Shown: positions 8,106 to 18,391 of the stretch, piece after piece
How positions within the stretch are numbered: position 1 is the first letter of the stretch
How the letters are laid out: every line of letters begins with the position of its first letter
Assembly: GCA_965243635.1 (NCBI GenBank)
Contig: OZ251574.1
Span: 4,774,001 to 4,838,000 of the forward strand
Origin: Rs1 sp000416275
GTDB taxonomy: Bacteria; Pseudomonadota; Gammaproteobacteria; Pseudomonadales; Balneatricaceae
Direction: 5' to 3'
DNA length: 64,000 nt
Translations under genes and position numbers: made by a program
The notes under the pieces: generated by a model
Told to the model about the DNA's origin: nothing
Database searches by the model: none
What the model saw: the letters and a program-made list of their open reading frames with translations, nothing else

Positions 8106-11100
8106 TTTGCTACTTCCTTAGCATTCACTTGCATAAATACAGCGTACAGAACAGGCACCAACACTAAAGTTAAGAGTGTGGCGAATAACAGACCGAAAAT
8201 CATTACTACGGCCATCGATTGGAAAAAGGCATCAAAATACAGCGGAATCACACCAAGTACTGTGGTCAAAGTCCCCATCATTACCGGCCGAACTCTGCTG
8301 GTTGCCGCCTCCACCACCGCATCAAAGCGCGGCAAACCACTGGCTATTTCAACATCCATTTGATCTACCAGCACTATGGCATTTTTAATCAGCAGACCTG
8401 ACAGTGAAAGGACTCCTAATATTCCCATAAATTCTAGCGGTATACCGGTCACCACTAAGCCAAATACCACCCCAATAAATAAGCCGGGAACCACCAGCCA
8501 AATAACCAACGGCTGTCTGATTTTGCCGAATAAAATCACCACCACTAGCACCATCGCCAGCAGTCCCAGCGGAATGGTCGACATTAAATCATCCTGTGAA
8601 TCAGCGGAATTTTTCTCCTCCCCTCCCCACTCTAAAGTATAGCCATTTGGTAATTCTATCGCCGCTATGTCTGCCCGCATCCGCTGCAACAACGTCGCTG
8701 GCAACTCGTCGGGATAGGGATCGCACTGTGCCTTAATCACCAGTGTGCGGTTTTCACTGCGCACTTGTCCATCGCGCCAAATCGTTCTAAAGCCATCTGT
8801 TACTTGCGCAATAGGTAGCATTTTTCCGGTGGCAGGGCTCAGCACTTGTAAGCTTTTAATATCATTAATCGATGCTGTTGCAGTACCTGGATCACGGGCG
8901 ATTATCGGTATAAGATCAGACCCTTCTCGATAAACCCCCACCTGCTTCCCCGAGTAGTACTGGCTGAGCGAAGCCGCTAAATCTTTTCTGGAAACACCTG
9001 CTCGGCGCCCTTTAGATTGCGAGTAAATGGGCTCGATAATACCCACGGGATCGCGCCAGTTATTCTTTACCGATAAAGTCCGTTCAGCACGCATGATATC
9101 GGTAGCTTGATTGGCAAGCTGGCGTAAAATTTTCGGATCCTCACCTCTAAACTCAGCTTCAATGGCAGACCCTCCTCCAGGCCCTAGTACAAAGCGCCAA
9201 GCTTTAGCATCTGCATCGGGAAAATTATGCCCGATAAAGGTTTGGATAATGGGTAACATCGAATCGATTTGCTGATAATCGCTGACTTTGACTAACAGCT
9301 GTCCATAAGCGCTATTTGGTGATTCTCCTGAATAGGTTAGCATGTAGCGAAGCCCCCCTTGACCAATCAAAGTTTGCACATGCTCAACGTGCTCTAATTG
9401 ACTAACAAAGGCCTCTATTTGCAAGATGTCTTGTTCAGTGCGCTCAATACGGATGCCCTCTGGCAACCAGTAATCGACCACCAATTGTGGCGTCGTAGAC
9501 TTGGGAAAGAAACCCTGAGTCATAAACTGCGTTCCCCAAGCAGCCACGACTAACAAGCCAACCGAACCAGCTATTATCAGCCAGCGAAAATGCAGCGCCG
9601 CGCGCATCATTTTTTTATAGCGGCGTGTAAAAGCGCTCACTTTGCTTTGCTGGATATTATCTTTTGCCTCGGGGAATAATAAGTAGCAACTCAGCGGAGT
9701 GATGGTAATGGCAAAAACCCAACTGAACAATAGCGAAATCATGATGACCCAGAATAGATCCCCGGTATATTCAGCGGTTTCCCCCGGCGCAAAACCAATC
9801 GGAGCAAAGGCTATAATGCCCACTAAGGTGCCGCCTAAAAGCGGCCATTTGGTCTGAGTGACAATCTTTTTTGCAATATCGAGTTTTTTAATGCCATTTT
9901 GTACACCGACCAAGATCCCCTCGGTAACCACAATCGCGTTATCGACCATCATACCTAGGGCAATAATCAAGGCGCCAAGCGATATACGGTGCATCGGGAT
10001 ATTGATAAGTTCCATAGTCAATAGTGTCGCAGCTATGGTCAGCAATAGGATGAAGCCAATCACTAGTGCCGATTTAAGCCCCATAAAAATAAACAAGGTG
10101 AGAATAACGATCGCCAGCGCTACCAGTACATTGACAAAAAAATCATCGACCGACGCTTTGACAATTTCACCCTGATTGTAATAGGTAGAGACTTTCATCC
10201 CCAGCGGTCTGCGACTTTCTGCGGCTTTAATCTTTTCTGTGATCGCCGTCCCTATCTCGACCACATTGCCACCGGTAATACTCGACACTCCAAGCGCTAT
10301 AGCGAATTCTCCATCGTAGCGAATAATTTGTTGCACCGGTGTTTTATAGCCGCGATAAACTTTGGCGATATCGCCAAGATAAGTTATTTTTCCAGTCGAG
10401 GAAGTAGATACTAACAAGCTTTTAATCGAATCAATGGTATCGATTGCCCCGGTGGGGTCGATACTTAACCGCAAATCACCAACATTCACTTTGCCTGCTG
10501 AAAGCACCGTATTCTGCTGACTGAGAATATCATACAGCGCCGATATTGAGCTGCCTAACGCCGCCGATTGCTCGCGACTCATCTCCACAAAAATTTGCTC
10601 TTGTTGCTCTCCCGCCAACACTACTTTGCCGACATTCTCAACTTGTAAAATTTCTTTTTGCAAAGCTTTTGCATAACTACGCAGCTCTGCTGGACTGTAA
10701 TCATCGCCGGTAATGAAGTATGACCAACCGTATACGTCACCAAAATCATCATTGACTATTGGCGTGCTGGCACCTTCTGGCAAAGAGGACTCGGCGTCTA
10801 TAATTTTGTTGCGCAACTTGGCCCAAACATTCTGTAACGCCGCTTTGTCTTTGGAAAATTCGAATTTAATATCAACGGTTATTTCAGACATACCCGCAGT
10901 GGACTTAGAACTTATTTTTTTAACTTCCTGCAGTTCCTGTAAAGCTGTTTCCAGTGGCGAGGATACTTCTTCGGACACTTCATTGGGGCTTGCCCCAGGA
11001 TAAGAGGTAAAGATCAAAGCGGTTCTGATGGTAAATTCAGGGTCTTCAAAACGGGACATTGTCTCGTAAGCATTCCATCCGCCGAACAGGCTAATAAGGA

Positions 11101-11152
11101 TGACGATGCCACTTAAAATCCTATTTTTAATGGAAAATTCTGCAATATTCAT
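8102..11152 (-). CDS. RND multidrug-type efflux transporter (AcrB/HAE1 superfamily)
   Basis: This 1016-residue inner-membrane proton-driven pump subunit has the tandem RND layout: an N-terminal helix, a large periplasmic loop (~residues 32-335), TM2-6, a second helix near 530, a second large loop, then TM8-12. Helix 4 carries GMMVDNAIVVTEG with Asp405 and Asn406 where AcrB has the proton-relay pair Asp407/Asp408, so one acidic residue is replaced by Asn as in several HAE1 branches. It is the middle gene of an adaptor-transporter-outer-membrane-factor operon, 49 bp after the adaptor and overlapping the outer-membrane factor. No local regulator is encoded. Drugs, bile-like compounds or metabolites are all possible substrates. 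Confidence 0.93.
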   Translation of the reverse strand: MNIAEFSIKNRILSGIVILISLFGGWNAYETMSRFEDPEFTIRTALIFTSYPGASPNEVSEEVSSPLETALQELQEVKKISSKSTAGMSEITVDIKFEFSKDKAALQNVWAKLRNKIIDAESSLPEGASTPIVNDDFGDVYGWSYFITGDDYSPAELRSYAKALQKEILQVENVGKVVLAGEQQEQIFVEMSREQSAALGSSISALYDILSQQNTVLSAGKVNVGDLRLSIDPTGAIDTIDSIKSLLVSTSSTGKITYLGDIAKVYRGYKTPVQQIIRYDGEFAIALGVSSITGGNVVEIGTAITEKIKAAESRRPLGMKVSTYYNQGEIVKASVDDFFVNVLVALAIVILTLFIFMGLKSALVIGFILLLTIAATLLTMELINIPMHRISLGALIIALGMMVDNAIVVTEGILVGVQNGIKKLDIAKKIVTQTKWPLLGGTLVGIIAFAPIGFAPGETAEYTGDLFWVIMISLLFSWVFAITITPLSCYLLFPEAKDNIQQSKVSAFTRRYKKMMRAALHFRWLIIAGSVGLLVVAAWGTQFMTQGFFPKSTTPQLVVDYWLPEGIRIERTEQDILQIEAFVSQLEHVEHVQTLIGQGGLRYMLTYSGESPNSAYGQLLVKVSDYQQIDSMLPIIQTFIGHNFPDADAKAWRFVLGPGGGSAIEAEFRGEDPKILRQLANQATDIMRAERTLSVKNNWRDPVGIIEPIYSQSKGRRAGVSRKDLAASLSQYYSGKQVGVYREGSDLIPIIARDPGTATASINDIKSLQVLSPATGKMLPIAQVTDGFRTIWRDGQVRSENRTLVIKAQCDPYPDELPATLLQRMRADIAAIELPNGYTLEWGGEEKNSADSQDDLMSTIPLGLLAMVLVVVILFGKIRQPLVIWLVVPGLFIGVVFGLVVTGIPLEFMGILGVLSLSGLLIKNAIVLVDQMDVEIASGLPRFDAVVEAATSRVRPVMMGTLTTVLGVIPLYFDAFFQSMAVVMIFGLLFATLLTLVLVPVLYAVFMQVNAKEVAK

Positions 11153-11201
11153 GCTCTATTCCTATCTAAGCTGATGCTGTTTAAACGCCAAAAAACTATT
11201 G

Positions 11202-12269
11202 CTACTTGCTCCATTTAGACACCTTCATACCTTCAGCAAGTAAAGCGACACCGGCCTCTACTATGACATCACCAACCTGTAGCCCACTGTCAACCGCTGC
11301 GCGCTCGCCCACATCAGCTTCAATAGTGATATCCCTTCTAGCAACCTGCATAGTGTTTTTGTCTAGCACCCAAACATATTTTTGCTCACCATCTACGGCA
11401 ATCGAAGTTAACGGAATTAAAATTTTATTGTTAATCGCTGGCTTACTGGGATCTTTCAGCCACACCACTGCATTCATACCCGGCAATATATTTAAATCCT
11501 CCGGCTTATCAAAAGCAAAAGTCACCGCATAGGTTTGCGATGCAGCATCTGCTTCCAATGCCGCCTCTTTAAATCTAATTGAAATTTTTCGATCGGGGGC
11601 AACATTCAATATTAGATATGATTCTCTGCTCTGCTCTTTCTTCCCTTTAACCCTCGCCACTATACTTGAGGGAAGATTAAAAACAGCCTCTAAGCCCGCC
11701 TTGCCAAGGAGTGTGATGGCCGGCTTTCCCGCTTGAATAATTTGCTGTTTCTCAATGGAAATTTTAGCGATGGCGCCAGCAAAAGGAGCGATGAGAACCG
11801 CATCTTGTAAGGCCTTTTGCGCTGTTTCAAGTTCGGATTTATTCACTTCTCGCTTAGATTTTCGCTCACCAAGTTTACTCTGAGATATGGCATTTTGTTT
11901 TATAAGACGCAGAGCACGTTGATATTCATTATTGGCATTTTTATATTGAGCTTGTGCCGATGCCACTTTCGCTTTTAAGTCACGTTGATCTAAAGTGGCC
12001 AGCACCTCACCTTTGACAACTCTCTGTGCCTCTAAAACGTTAAGTTCATTTAGCATTCCACCCACTTCAAAACTCAATACTGACAGCTGACGTGATTGCA
12101 CCACCGCCGGATAATTTAAAAAATCATGCGCATTCTTAAGACGAATTTCTAACAGTTTTGCCGGCCGTGGCAGTACCTCTGCATTTTTGTCGACGACAGA
12201 AGTGCCTGAATCACAAGCGACAAGTAGCAGAGAAGCTAAGGTAGCTGAAACGAGTGTTTTAATGTGCAT
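11202..12269 (-). CDS. RND efflux periplasmic adaptor lipoprotein (AcrA/MFP family)
   Basis: This 355-residue membrane-fusion protein links the RND pump to the outer-membrane channel. A lipoprotein signal ends in LLLVACDSG, so it should be anchored to the inner membrane by Cys19. The usual order follows: a lipoyl half with LSFEVGGMLNELNVLEAQRV, an alpha-hairpin coiled coil at ~residues 95-150, the second lipoyl half with APFAGAIAKI, then the beta-barrel and membrane-proximal domains. It is the first gene of the operon. The 327 bp upstream to MITE A5 contain no regulator gene and no clear operator. Confidence 0.92.
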   Translation of the reverse strand: MHIKTLVSATLASLLLVACDSGTSVVDKNAEVLPRPAKLLEIRLKNAHDFLNYPAVVQSRQLSVLSFEVGGMLNELNVLEAQRVVKGEVLATLDQRDLKAKVASAQAQYKNANNEYQRALRLIKQNAISQSKLGERKSKREVNKSELETAQKALQDAVLIAPFAGAIAKISIEKQQIIQAGKPAITLLGKAGLEAVFNLPSSIVARVKGKKEQSRESYLILNVAPDRKISIRFKEAALEADAASQTYAVTFAFDKPEDLNILPGMNAVVWLKDPSKPAINNKILIPLTSIAVDGEQKYVWVLDKNTMQVARRDITIEADVGERAAVDSGLQVGDVIVEAGVALLAEGMKVSKWSK

Positions 12270-12596
12270 TGGTTTTTCCTACTGATACTATGGGTGGGTT
12301 TTATTAATCGTGATATTTATCATTACGTTATCGGAAATTTTATTTTTTTGATTTTACTAGTATACACAGGTTAGAAGTTCACTACTGATTTGCAGCCTTG
12401 TTATGACAGAATTAGCCACTCTCCTACTCACAGTCTAATCTTGAATAGACTCCAATCAAAATTAAGCACTTTTTATATAACACTAAAATACGATATTTAT
12501 ATTTAATTCATTTTTATAATTTTTGCAGTAATCTTCATCCATCTTTAACTAAGAAATTTCTAAACAAGTCGCAACCCCAGCCGGTGTCTGTGATTA

Positions 12597-12757
12597 ACCT
12601 TAATCAGTGATTTCACTGCACCACATAGCACAAGCTCTTGATTTCACAACGGTTAAAAAACACTCACTGAACCTCCGGGTGCAGCTAAGATTGTTCAATT
12701 CCACCGTAGAACCAATATTTTACACTCTGTTTGCACTTTGAAATCGCAGATTTAGGT
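12597..12757. repeat. Family A MITE copy A5
   Basis: This 161-bp copy has diverged ends (ACCTTAATCAGTGATTTCAC and AATCGCAGATTTAGGT) but the same interior blocks as the other copies, in the A3 orientation. Flanking trinucleotides do not match. It lies between the RND operon promoter region and the end of the SLC13 gene; the rest of the 12270-12776 gap is AT-rich and shows nothing else. Confidence 0.75.
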
Positions 12758-12776
12758 TAAAAACATATGTCGACAG

Positions 12777-14555
12777 CTAGAGCGGCCACACCCACATAAT
12801 CAATGGCACGGCAATAAGCACAATAATGATATCCAGTGGCAGCCCCATCCGCCAGTAATCACTAAATTGATAACCACCGGGCCCCATCACTAAGGTATTT
12901 GATTGATGGCCGATTGGCGTCATAAAAGCGCAGGAAGCTCCCACCGCGACCGTCATAAAAAATGGGTCTGAATTAACTCCTAAGCCCTGCGCGATACTGT
13001 ATGCCAACGGCGCCATCACCACTGCCGTTGCGGCATTGTTAATTACATCTGACAACCACATAGTCATCACTAACAACAGCCCGATCACCACATAAATAGG
13101 CATTGCTGAGGTCAACGTTAGTACTTGATTAGCAACTAGCCCGGTTAAACCGGTACTTTCTAACGCCTTTCCGACCGGGATTAAGGATGCCAACAAAATA
13201 ATCACTGGCCAATCAATCGCATCGTATAAATTACGTACCGGAATTAAATCTAATAGCACGTAGACTAACACCGCCATCACAAAAACAATCACTAGCGGCA
13301 AGATATTTAAAACACCCAGGACAATCGCCACGGCAAAAATAGTCACGGCTAACGATAGCTTACGCCGCCCCCCTAAGCTGAGGTTTCTAGCTGCCAAGGG
13401 CACCATACCCAATTCAGCCAGCTGTTCATCGACGGTATCTGCAGCTCCCTGTAACAGCAGTATGTCTCCCGCTCTAAAATTTTGCCGCCTTATGCGCCGC
13501 TGTACCTTTTGCCCTTCTCGCGCCAATCCAACTAGCGCTAGTGAGCTATTACTTCTGCGCCGTAAAAAAGGGACATCTTGGCCCTCGAGACACGAGCCGC
13601 GTTTAATAACCCCTTCGACTAAGGTTAAATTTCCTTTAGTCAACTCGGCAAATTTTTTATCGGCGCTAGTGATTAGCTCTAAATCATTTTTATCCAACAG
13701 CGGCTGTATCTCAGATGGATCAGCTTGCAAGATGAGGATATCGCCGGCTTGGAGTAGTTGAAAACGTTTCATCGACATCGTTTCGCCATGCCGATGAGCG
13801 ATCCCGACCACTTCAATATTGCCGGCTTCCAGACCTTTGATAGCATCTGCCGACTGGCCTACTAATTCTGACTCTTCTCTAATGATGACTTCAGTTAAGT
13901 AGTCATCAATCGCAAATAGTTGCTCAGGCGCACTGCGCGACAGTCTTGATTTAGGAATAAAACGCCAGCCGATCAAGCCGATAAAAAGCACCCCGACAAT
14001 CGCAATAGAGACACCGACCGCCGAAAAATCAAACATGCTAAATGGCTGACCAGCGACTTCAGCGCGCATCATCGCTATGATGATATTCGGTGGCGTACCT
14101 ATTGCAGTGGTCATGCCACCGAGGATACTACCGAAGGCCAGTGGCATTAAAAGTATAGCTGGCGATCGATTGTGCTTAGCACAAGTGGTAATAGCCACCG
14201 GCAACATCAGTGCTAAAGCACCGACATTATTCATAAATGCTGAGGCGATTGTCACTACACTTGTGAGTAATAGAATATGCGCTAACAAATTTTTGGTATA
14301 GGGCATTAAGGTGTGGGCAAGCAAATCAACTACCCCACAGCGGCGCAGCACATCTGAGATGACTAACACTGCAGCCACCGTGATCACGGCTGGATGGCCA
14401 AAGCCGACAAAGGCCAATTCAGAGGAGACTAAGCCAGTTAACACACAGGCCCCTAGCGAGAGTGCCGCTACTATATCGTGTCTGAATTTTCCCCAAATGA
14501 AGAGCGCGATAGTCAACACTAAAATTACCGCTATTAACACTTGTTCAAAAGTCAT
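12777..14555 (-). CDS. SLC13/DASS-type anion transporter with two RCK_C domains
   Basis: This 592-residue inner-membrane carrier probably takes up dicarboxylates, sulfate or a similar anion with sodium. N-terminal hydrophobic helices include MNNVGALALMLPVAI and the hairpin motif GGMTTAIGTPPNII. Two soluble RCK/TrkA-C-like domains follow (residues ~215-300 and ~305-390, each with an E..L.G..I....R...F..GD.LLL pattern). The C-terminal helices repeat the family theme with SDVINNAATAVVMAPLAYS and GHQSNTLVMGPGGY. This four-part layout matches the SLC13 permeases of ~590-610 residues. It is monocistronic, and the substrate is not determined. Confidence 0.88.
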   Translation of the reverse strand: MTFEQVLIAVILVLTIALFIWGKFRHDIVAALSLGACVLTGLVSSELAFVGFGHPAVITVAAVLVISDVLRRCGVVDLLAHTLMPYTKNLLAHILLLTSVVTIASAFMNNVGALALMLPVAITTCAKHNRSPAILLMPLAFGSILGGMTTAIGTPPNIIIAMMRAEVAGQPFSMFDFSAVGVSIAIVGVLFIGLIGWRFIPKSRLSRSAPEQLFAIDDYLTEVIIREESELVGQSADAIKGLEAGNIEVVGIAHRHGETMSMKRFQLLQAGDILILQADPSEIQPLLDKNDLELITSADKKFAELTKGNLTLVEGVIKRGSCLEGQDVPFLRRRSNSSLALVGLAREGQKVQRRIRRQNFRAGDILLLQGAADTVDEQLAELGMVPLAARNLSLGGRRKLSLAVTIFAVAIVLGVLNILPLVIVFVMAVLVYVLLDLIPVRNLYDAIDWPVIILLASLIPVGKALESTGLTGLVANQVLTLTSAMPIYVVIGLLLVMTMWLSDVINNAATAVVMAPLAYSIAQGLGVNSDPFFMTVAVGASCAFMTPIGHQSNTLVMGPGGYQFSDYWRMGLPLDIIIVLIAVPLIMWVWPL

Positions 14556-14719
14556 AAGCTCACTACCTTGTGGTTTTTACCAGCAAAAATAATATTTAGT
14601 CGACGCCTCCTGCGCAGTCTAAAGAGCAGCCTAACAGTATGTTTACACTGGCACACCAGCAATAGCAGACAACTTAAATTTATTTAAGGCTCAGCTAAAT
14701 ATTAGCATTTTTTTTGTAC

Positions 14720-14740
14720 AAAAAAAAAGCGCTTTAGCGC
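14720..14740 (-). terminator. Possible rho-independent terminator
   Basis: Read on the minus strand, the self-complementary GCGCTAAAGCGC is followed by a run of nine T. The stem is short (about five pairs), so strength is uncertain, but it sits 130 bp downstream of the ABC-importer operon and before the next gene. Confidence 0.45.
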
Positions 14741-14805
14741 AGCAGGTTTTACAAATAAGAAAAATAGGATAAGCGCTTAAGATGCTAAAAGAGATTATTA
14801 TCAGC

Positions 14806-14842
14806 TTACCCACAGGCGGTTTTTTCTACTACCTGTGGGTAA
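14806..14842. terminator. Perfect 11-bp hairpin after the ABC importer operon
   Basis: TTACCCACAGG and CCTGTGGGTAA form a perfect stem around a 15-base loop, 26 bp past the stop codon of the last ABC permease gene. No T-run follows on either strand, so it may act as an mRNA 3'-end stabiliser or weak terminator rather than a classic terminator. Confidence 0.5.
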
Positions 14843-14867
14843 ATATAGCTGGATCAGTGTAACGAGT

Positions 14868-15719
14868 TTATGAGGGAGTTAAACCTCGCTGTCTCTCACT
14901 TCGACGGCGCAATAATTCTAGCACTGTCAGTAATAGGATTGATATTGCCACTAAAATAGTCGCAACCGCTAGTATGGTTGGACTGATTTGCTCACGAATT
15001 CCGCCCCACATTTGCAGCGGTATAGTTCGCTGCTCTACGCCGGCGACGAAAATCGCGACGACCACTTCATCGAAAGAGGTGATAAAAGCAAATAGGGCGC
15101 CCGATATAACACCTGGCGTCACTAAAGGCAGCATTACTTTAAAGAACACCACTCTTGGGTTCGCACCTAGCCCAGCTGCAGCTCTGGTTAATGAATGATC
15201 AAAACCAGACAAGGTTGCCGTCACGGTAATCACCACAAAGGGAATGCCCAACGCAGTATGCGCCAAGATCAGCCCCAAAAAAGTGCCGGCAAGATTAATA
15301 CTCGAGTAGAAAAAGAACATCCCCGCTGCCGATACAATCAAAGGCACGATCATCGGTGAAATCAAAATACTCATGATCAATGCACGATACGGCATTTCAG
15401 CTCTGGATAAGCCCAGTGCGGCCAATGTTCCCAAAGAGGTAGCTAAGATGGTTGCTGCAATAGCCACCATGAAACTATTCTTGATAGAGCGCATCCACTC
15501 TTGACTGGCCAAGAACTCTTCGTACCAACGCAGTGAGTAACCCGCCGGATCAAAGGAGAGCATCTCGGGAGTAAAAGTGAAATAAGGCTGCACGTTAAAC
15601 GACAACGGAATAATGATTAGTATCGGCCCAATCAAGAACAAAAATATTAAGGCGCAAATGATCCGGTATGAATAGTACCAAGTGCGTTCTAATTTACCTG
15701 CATAAATAGGTATAGCCAT
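14868..15719 (-). CDS. ABC importer permease, PotC-like
   Basis: This 283-residue inner-membrane permease of the spermidine/putrescine-type (binding-protein-dependent) family has about six helices. The cytoplasmic EAA loop that docks on the ATPase reads RAAAGLGANPRVVFFKVMLP. It is the last gene of a four-gene minus-strand set (ATPase, binding protein, PotB-like, PotC-like), 13 bp after the PotB-like gene. Creatinase lies just upstream of the set and transcribed the same way, so the imported compound may be creatine or a related guanidino compound; that is inference from context, since this family mostly transports polyamines and similar cations. Confidence 0.88.
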   Translation of the reverse strand: MAIPIYAGKLERTWYYSYRIICALIFLFLIGPILIIIPLSFNVQPYFTFTPEMLSFDPAGYSLRWYEEFLASQEWMRSIKNSFMVAIAATILATSLGTLAALGLSRAEMPYRALIMSILISPMIVPLIVSAAGMFFFYSSINLAGTFLGLILAHTALGIPFVVITVTATLSGFDHSLTRAAAGLGANPRVVFFKVMLPLVTPGVISGALFAFITSFDEVVVAIFVAGVEQRTIPLQMWGGIREQISPTILAVATILVAISILLLTVLELLRRRSERQRGLTPS

Positions 15720-15732
15720 AGTAGTATCTCCT

Positions 15733-16995
15733 CTAGCCCATCTTCATTTTATCAATGCCAATTACTTTATTAAAGATGGCGTAAAAGATCATAACTATCA
15801 CCAACAAGATAAAGCCAAGCGCACCTGCCAGTCCCCAGTTCAGCGAGTTTTGCATATGATATGCAATCATATTACTAATCAACACACCACTTTGTCCGCC
15901 CACTAAGGCAGGGGTGATGTAGTAACCAATCGACAATATAAAGACCAGTAAACTACCGGCGCCAATGCCGGTCACCGTCATCGGAATATAGACTCGAACG
16001 TAGGAAACTACTGGATTAGCACCCAGCGATAAAGCGGCACGCATATAAGAAGGTGGAATAGTTTTCATCACACTGTATAAAGGCAGCACCATGAAGGGTA
16101 ATAAAATGTGAGTCATTGCAATGATAGTACCGGTTTGATTGTAAATCATTTGCAATCGTCCCGAGTCGTCAATGATATTCATCCACACTAATATATCGTT
16201 GAGCACCCCGTTGCTTTGTAACAACACAATCCAAGTGGTAGTTCGAACCAGCAGAGATGTCCAAAATGGCAACAGCACTAGAATCATCAACAAGTTGCTT
16301 TTCGCCATCGGCAAAGTCGCGAGCAAATAGGCGATAGGGTAAGCCAGTAGGATACAGATGATGGTAATAGTAAAACTCATCATCAAGGTGCGTCCAAACA
16401 GCGATTTGTAGATTTGCTTCTCTTCAGATTTGGCGACAATGTCGCCTTGATCGGTAATCTTATAATCGACTGCGGCGACTAGATAGGAATAGGTGAATGC
16501 TCCGGATTCTCTTTTAATTAATGACCAAGTCGTAACATCGCCCCAGGCTTTGTTAATCTTAATCATCTGCTCTTTGTAAGGACCCTCTTTTAACTTGGCT
16601 GCCTTGCGAGAAGAACCGGAAATTACACGGCGCATACCACTGCGTTCATAGTTTAAGCGCGAGGCAACTTTACCGATATTTTTGTTCTTTCTACCTGCTG
16701 TGAGGTCAATAACTAACGCCTCGTATGCAGCTTCATCAGGTAAGTCCACACCGTCCCAAACGTATAACGCATCAACCACATTCGGTAAAATATTGGCAAC
16801 TTGTGGATTTTCTACACCGCGCATTGTCATACTGACAACGGGTAAGATGAAACTAATGGTAATGAATATTAGCAGTGGGGCAACCAGTAAAAATGCCCAT
16901 AGTTTGAGTTTACGTTGTGAGCGCTGCAAGCTTATTTTAAGCGGCACCCCATCGTTTGTTGTCATCTCACCTACTTTTGAGTATGTGTTCGCCAT
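15733..16995 (-). CDS. ABC importer permease, PotB-like with long periplasmic insert
   Basis: This 420-residue permease is much longer than PotB (about 285). The first helix (~residues 33-57) is followed by a charged extra-membrane insert of about 145 residues before the canonical six-helix core begins near residue 203. The EAA loop reads RAALSLGANPVVSYVRVYIP. Long-insert PotB relatives form a recognised subgroup in alpha- and gammaproteobacteria, so this is not a fusion artefact. Together with the PotC-like gene it forms the membrane pore. What the insert does is unknown; it could contact the binding protein. Confidence 0.85.
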   Translation of the reverse strand: MANTYSKVGEMTTNDGVPLKISLQRSQRKLKLWAFLLVAPLLIFITISFILPVVSMTMRGVENPQVANILPNVVDALYVWDGVDLPDEAAYEALVIDLTAGRKNKNIGKVASRLNYERSGMRRVISGSSRKAAKLKEGPYKEQMIKINKAWGDVTTWSLIKRESGAFTYSYLVAAVDYKITDQGDIVAKSEEKQIYKSLFGRTLMMSFTITIICILLAYPIAYLLATLPMAKSNLLMILVLLPFWTSLLVRTTTWIVLLQSNGVLNDILVWMNIIDDSGRLQMIYNQTGTIIAMTHILLPFMVLPLYSVMKTIPPSYMRAALSLGANPVVSYVRVYIPMTVTGIGAGSLLVFILSIGYYITPALVGGQSGVLISNMIAYHMQNSLNWGLAGALGFILLVIVMIFYAIFNKVIGIDKMKMG

Positions 16996-17172
16996 GTGTT
17001 TTGACCTAGTTGCAGATTGGATGCTTTTCTTATTTTTATAGTCGCTAGAGATCTAGAGATCTAGAAACTGGATAAATCAAGGTTTTGTTGCACTAATACG
17101 AGAACAGAATTAGCCAAATAGACTAATCCTGTGCACTACAAACGAAGCCGTTTGCAGTGCTTTTACTTTTTC

Positions 17173-18273
17173 TTACTTAGATAACCAAGCGTTGAAACGC
17201 TCACTCATGTCATCGTTGTTATTCGCCCACCACTCCGCATTTTTAATAATTGGATTGGTAAAGTTTGCCGGGCTAGTTGGCATATGAGGCTTCATATCAA
17301 CCCCAGTATCCGCATGTTTGTCGACTAAAGATGCTGAAGACTTACGTGCTGGACCGTAAGAAATATACTTAGATTGATCAGCCAAACGCTGAGTATCTGT
17401 AATAAATTTGATGTATTTCTTAAGCTCTGGAGTCAGCTTGCCTTTAGGTACAACCCAACCATCGATCTCTGCTAGCTGGCCATCCCAAATAATAGTGAAC
17501 GGTTGCTTTTCATTAACTTGAGCACCGAAGAAACGACCGTTGTAACCACTGGCGATACTGACTTCTTTATCAGATAGTAACTGTGGTGGCTGCGCGCCTG
17601 CCTCCCACCAAATAACTGAATCTTTAATCGTATCTAATTTCTTAAATGCACGTGTGACACCTTCTTCAGTGCTCAACACATCATAAATATCTTTAGCGGC
17701 AACACCGTCAGCCATTAACGCCCACTCTAAGTTACCGGCGGGAATTTTCTCTAGTGAACGCTTACCAGGGAATTTCTCTAGGTCAAAAATATCGGCGATA
17801 GTTGAAGGCTTTTCACCTTTAAACATTTCATCATTGTAAGCAAAAAGTGTCGCGTAATAAATCTGTGGGATAAAGCAGCCATTCAGTCCGCCTAGGAAAT
17901 CTTTACTAGCAGGCGTTCCATCCGGTGCCGGAGCCAAAATTTCATCGTAATTAATTTCTTCGATAAGGCCTTCATCACAAGCGATCATGGCATTACCTTC
18001 TAACATATCTACCAAGTCCCAACTTACATTGTTGGCTTCAACTTGAGAGCGAATTCCCGCTAGGCCTGTACCTGACTTATCTTCATGTAGAATTTTGGTG
18101 CCTGTTTTAGCAGTCCAAGGCTCGTGATATGCGCGCATTTGGCTCTTAGAGTATGACCCACCCCAAGAGACAACAGTGAGGCTAGACTCAGCTTGGACAG
18201 CGGTGGTCATCATAGTCATTGATACAGCGGCAATCGCCGTGGCGACAATAGAACGTTTCAGTAACTTCTTCAT
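17173..18273 (-). CDS. Periplasmic binding protein, PotD-like
   Basis: This 366-residue extracytoplasmic solute-binding protein has a clear signal peptide (MKKLLKRSIVATAIAAVSMT..., cleavage after AVQA, ~residue 28). The mature start SLTVVSWGGSYSKSQMRAYH is typical of the PotD/PotF-type clade. It delivers ligand to the two permeases encoded next. The length is normal. It stands second in the operon, 118 bp after the ATPase, enough room for an internal promoter or mRNA processing site that would raise its level. The ligand is unknown; neighbouring creatinase suggests creatine. Confidence 0.88.
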   Translation of the reverse strand: MKKLLKRSIVATAIAAVSMTMMTTAVQAESSLTVVSWGGSYSKSQMRAYHEPWTAKTGTKILHEDKSGTGLAGIRSQVEANNVSWDLVDMLEGNAMIACDEGLIEEINYDEILAPAPDGTPASKDFLGGLNGCFIPQIYYATLFAYNDEMFKGEKPSTIADIFDLEKFPGKRSLEKIPAGNLEWALMADGVAAKDIYDVLSTEEGVTRAFKKLDTIKDSVIWWEAGAQPPQLLSDKEVSIASGYNGRFFGAQVNEKQPFTIIWDGQLAEIDGWVVPKGKLTPELKKYIKFITDTQRLADQSKYISYGPARKSSASLVDKHADTGVDMKPHMPTSPANFTNPIIKNAEWWANNNDDMSERFNAWLSK

Positions 18274-18391
18274 CTTCTTGTTTTCCTTGTTTTTATTTAA
18301 TCTTTAAGGCAAAAATTGATTGTTTATTGAAATTTACTTGTTCATTTTTTTGTGATTTTAAGCTTTATATATATCGTCCTTACAGGGAACG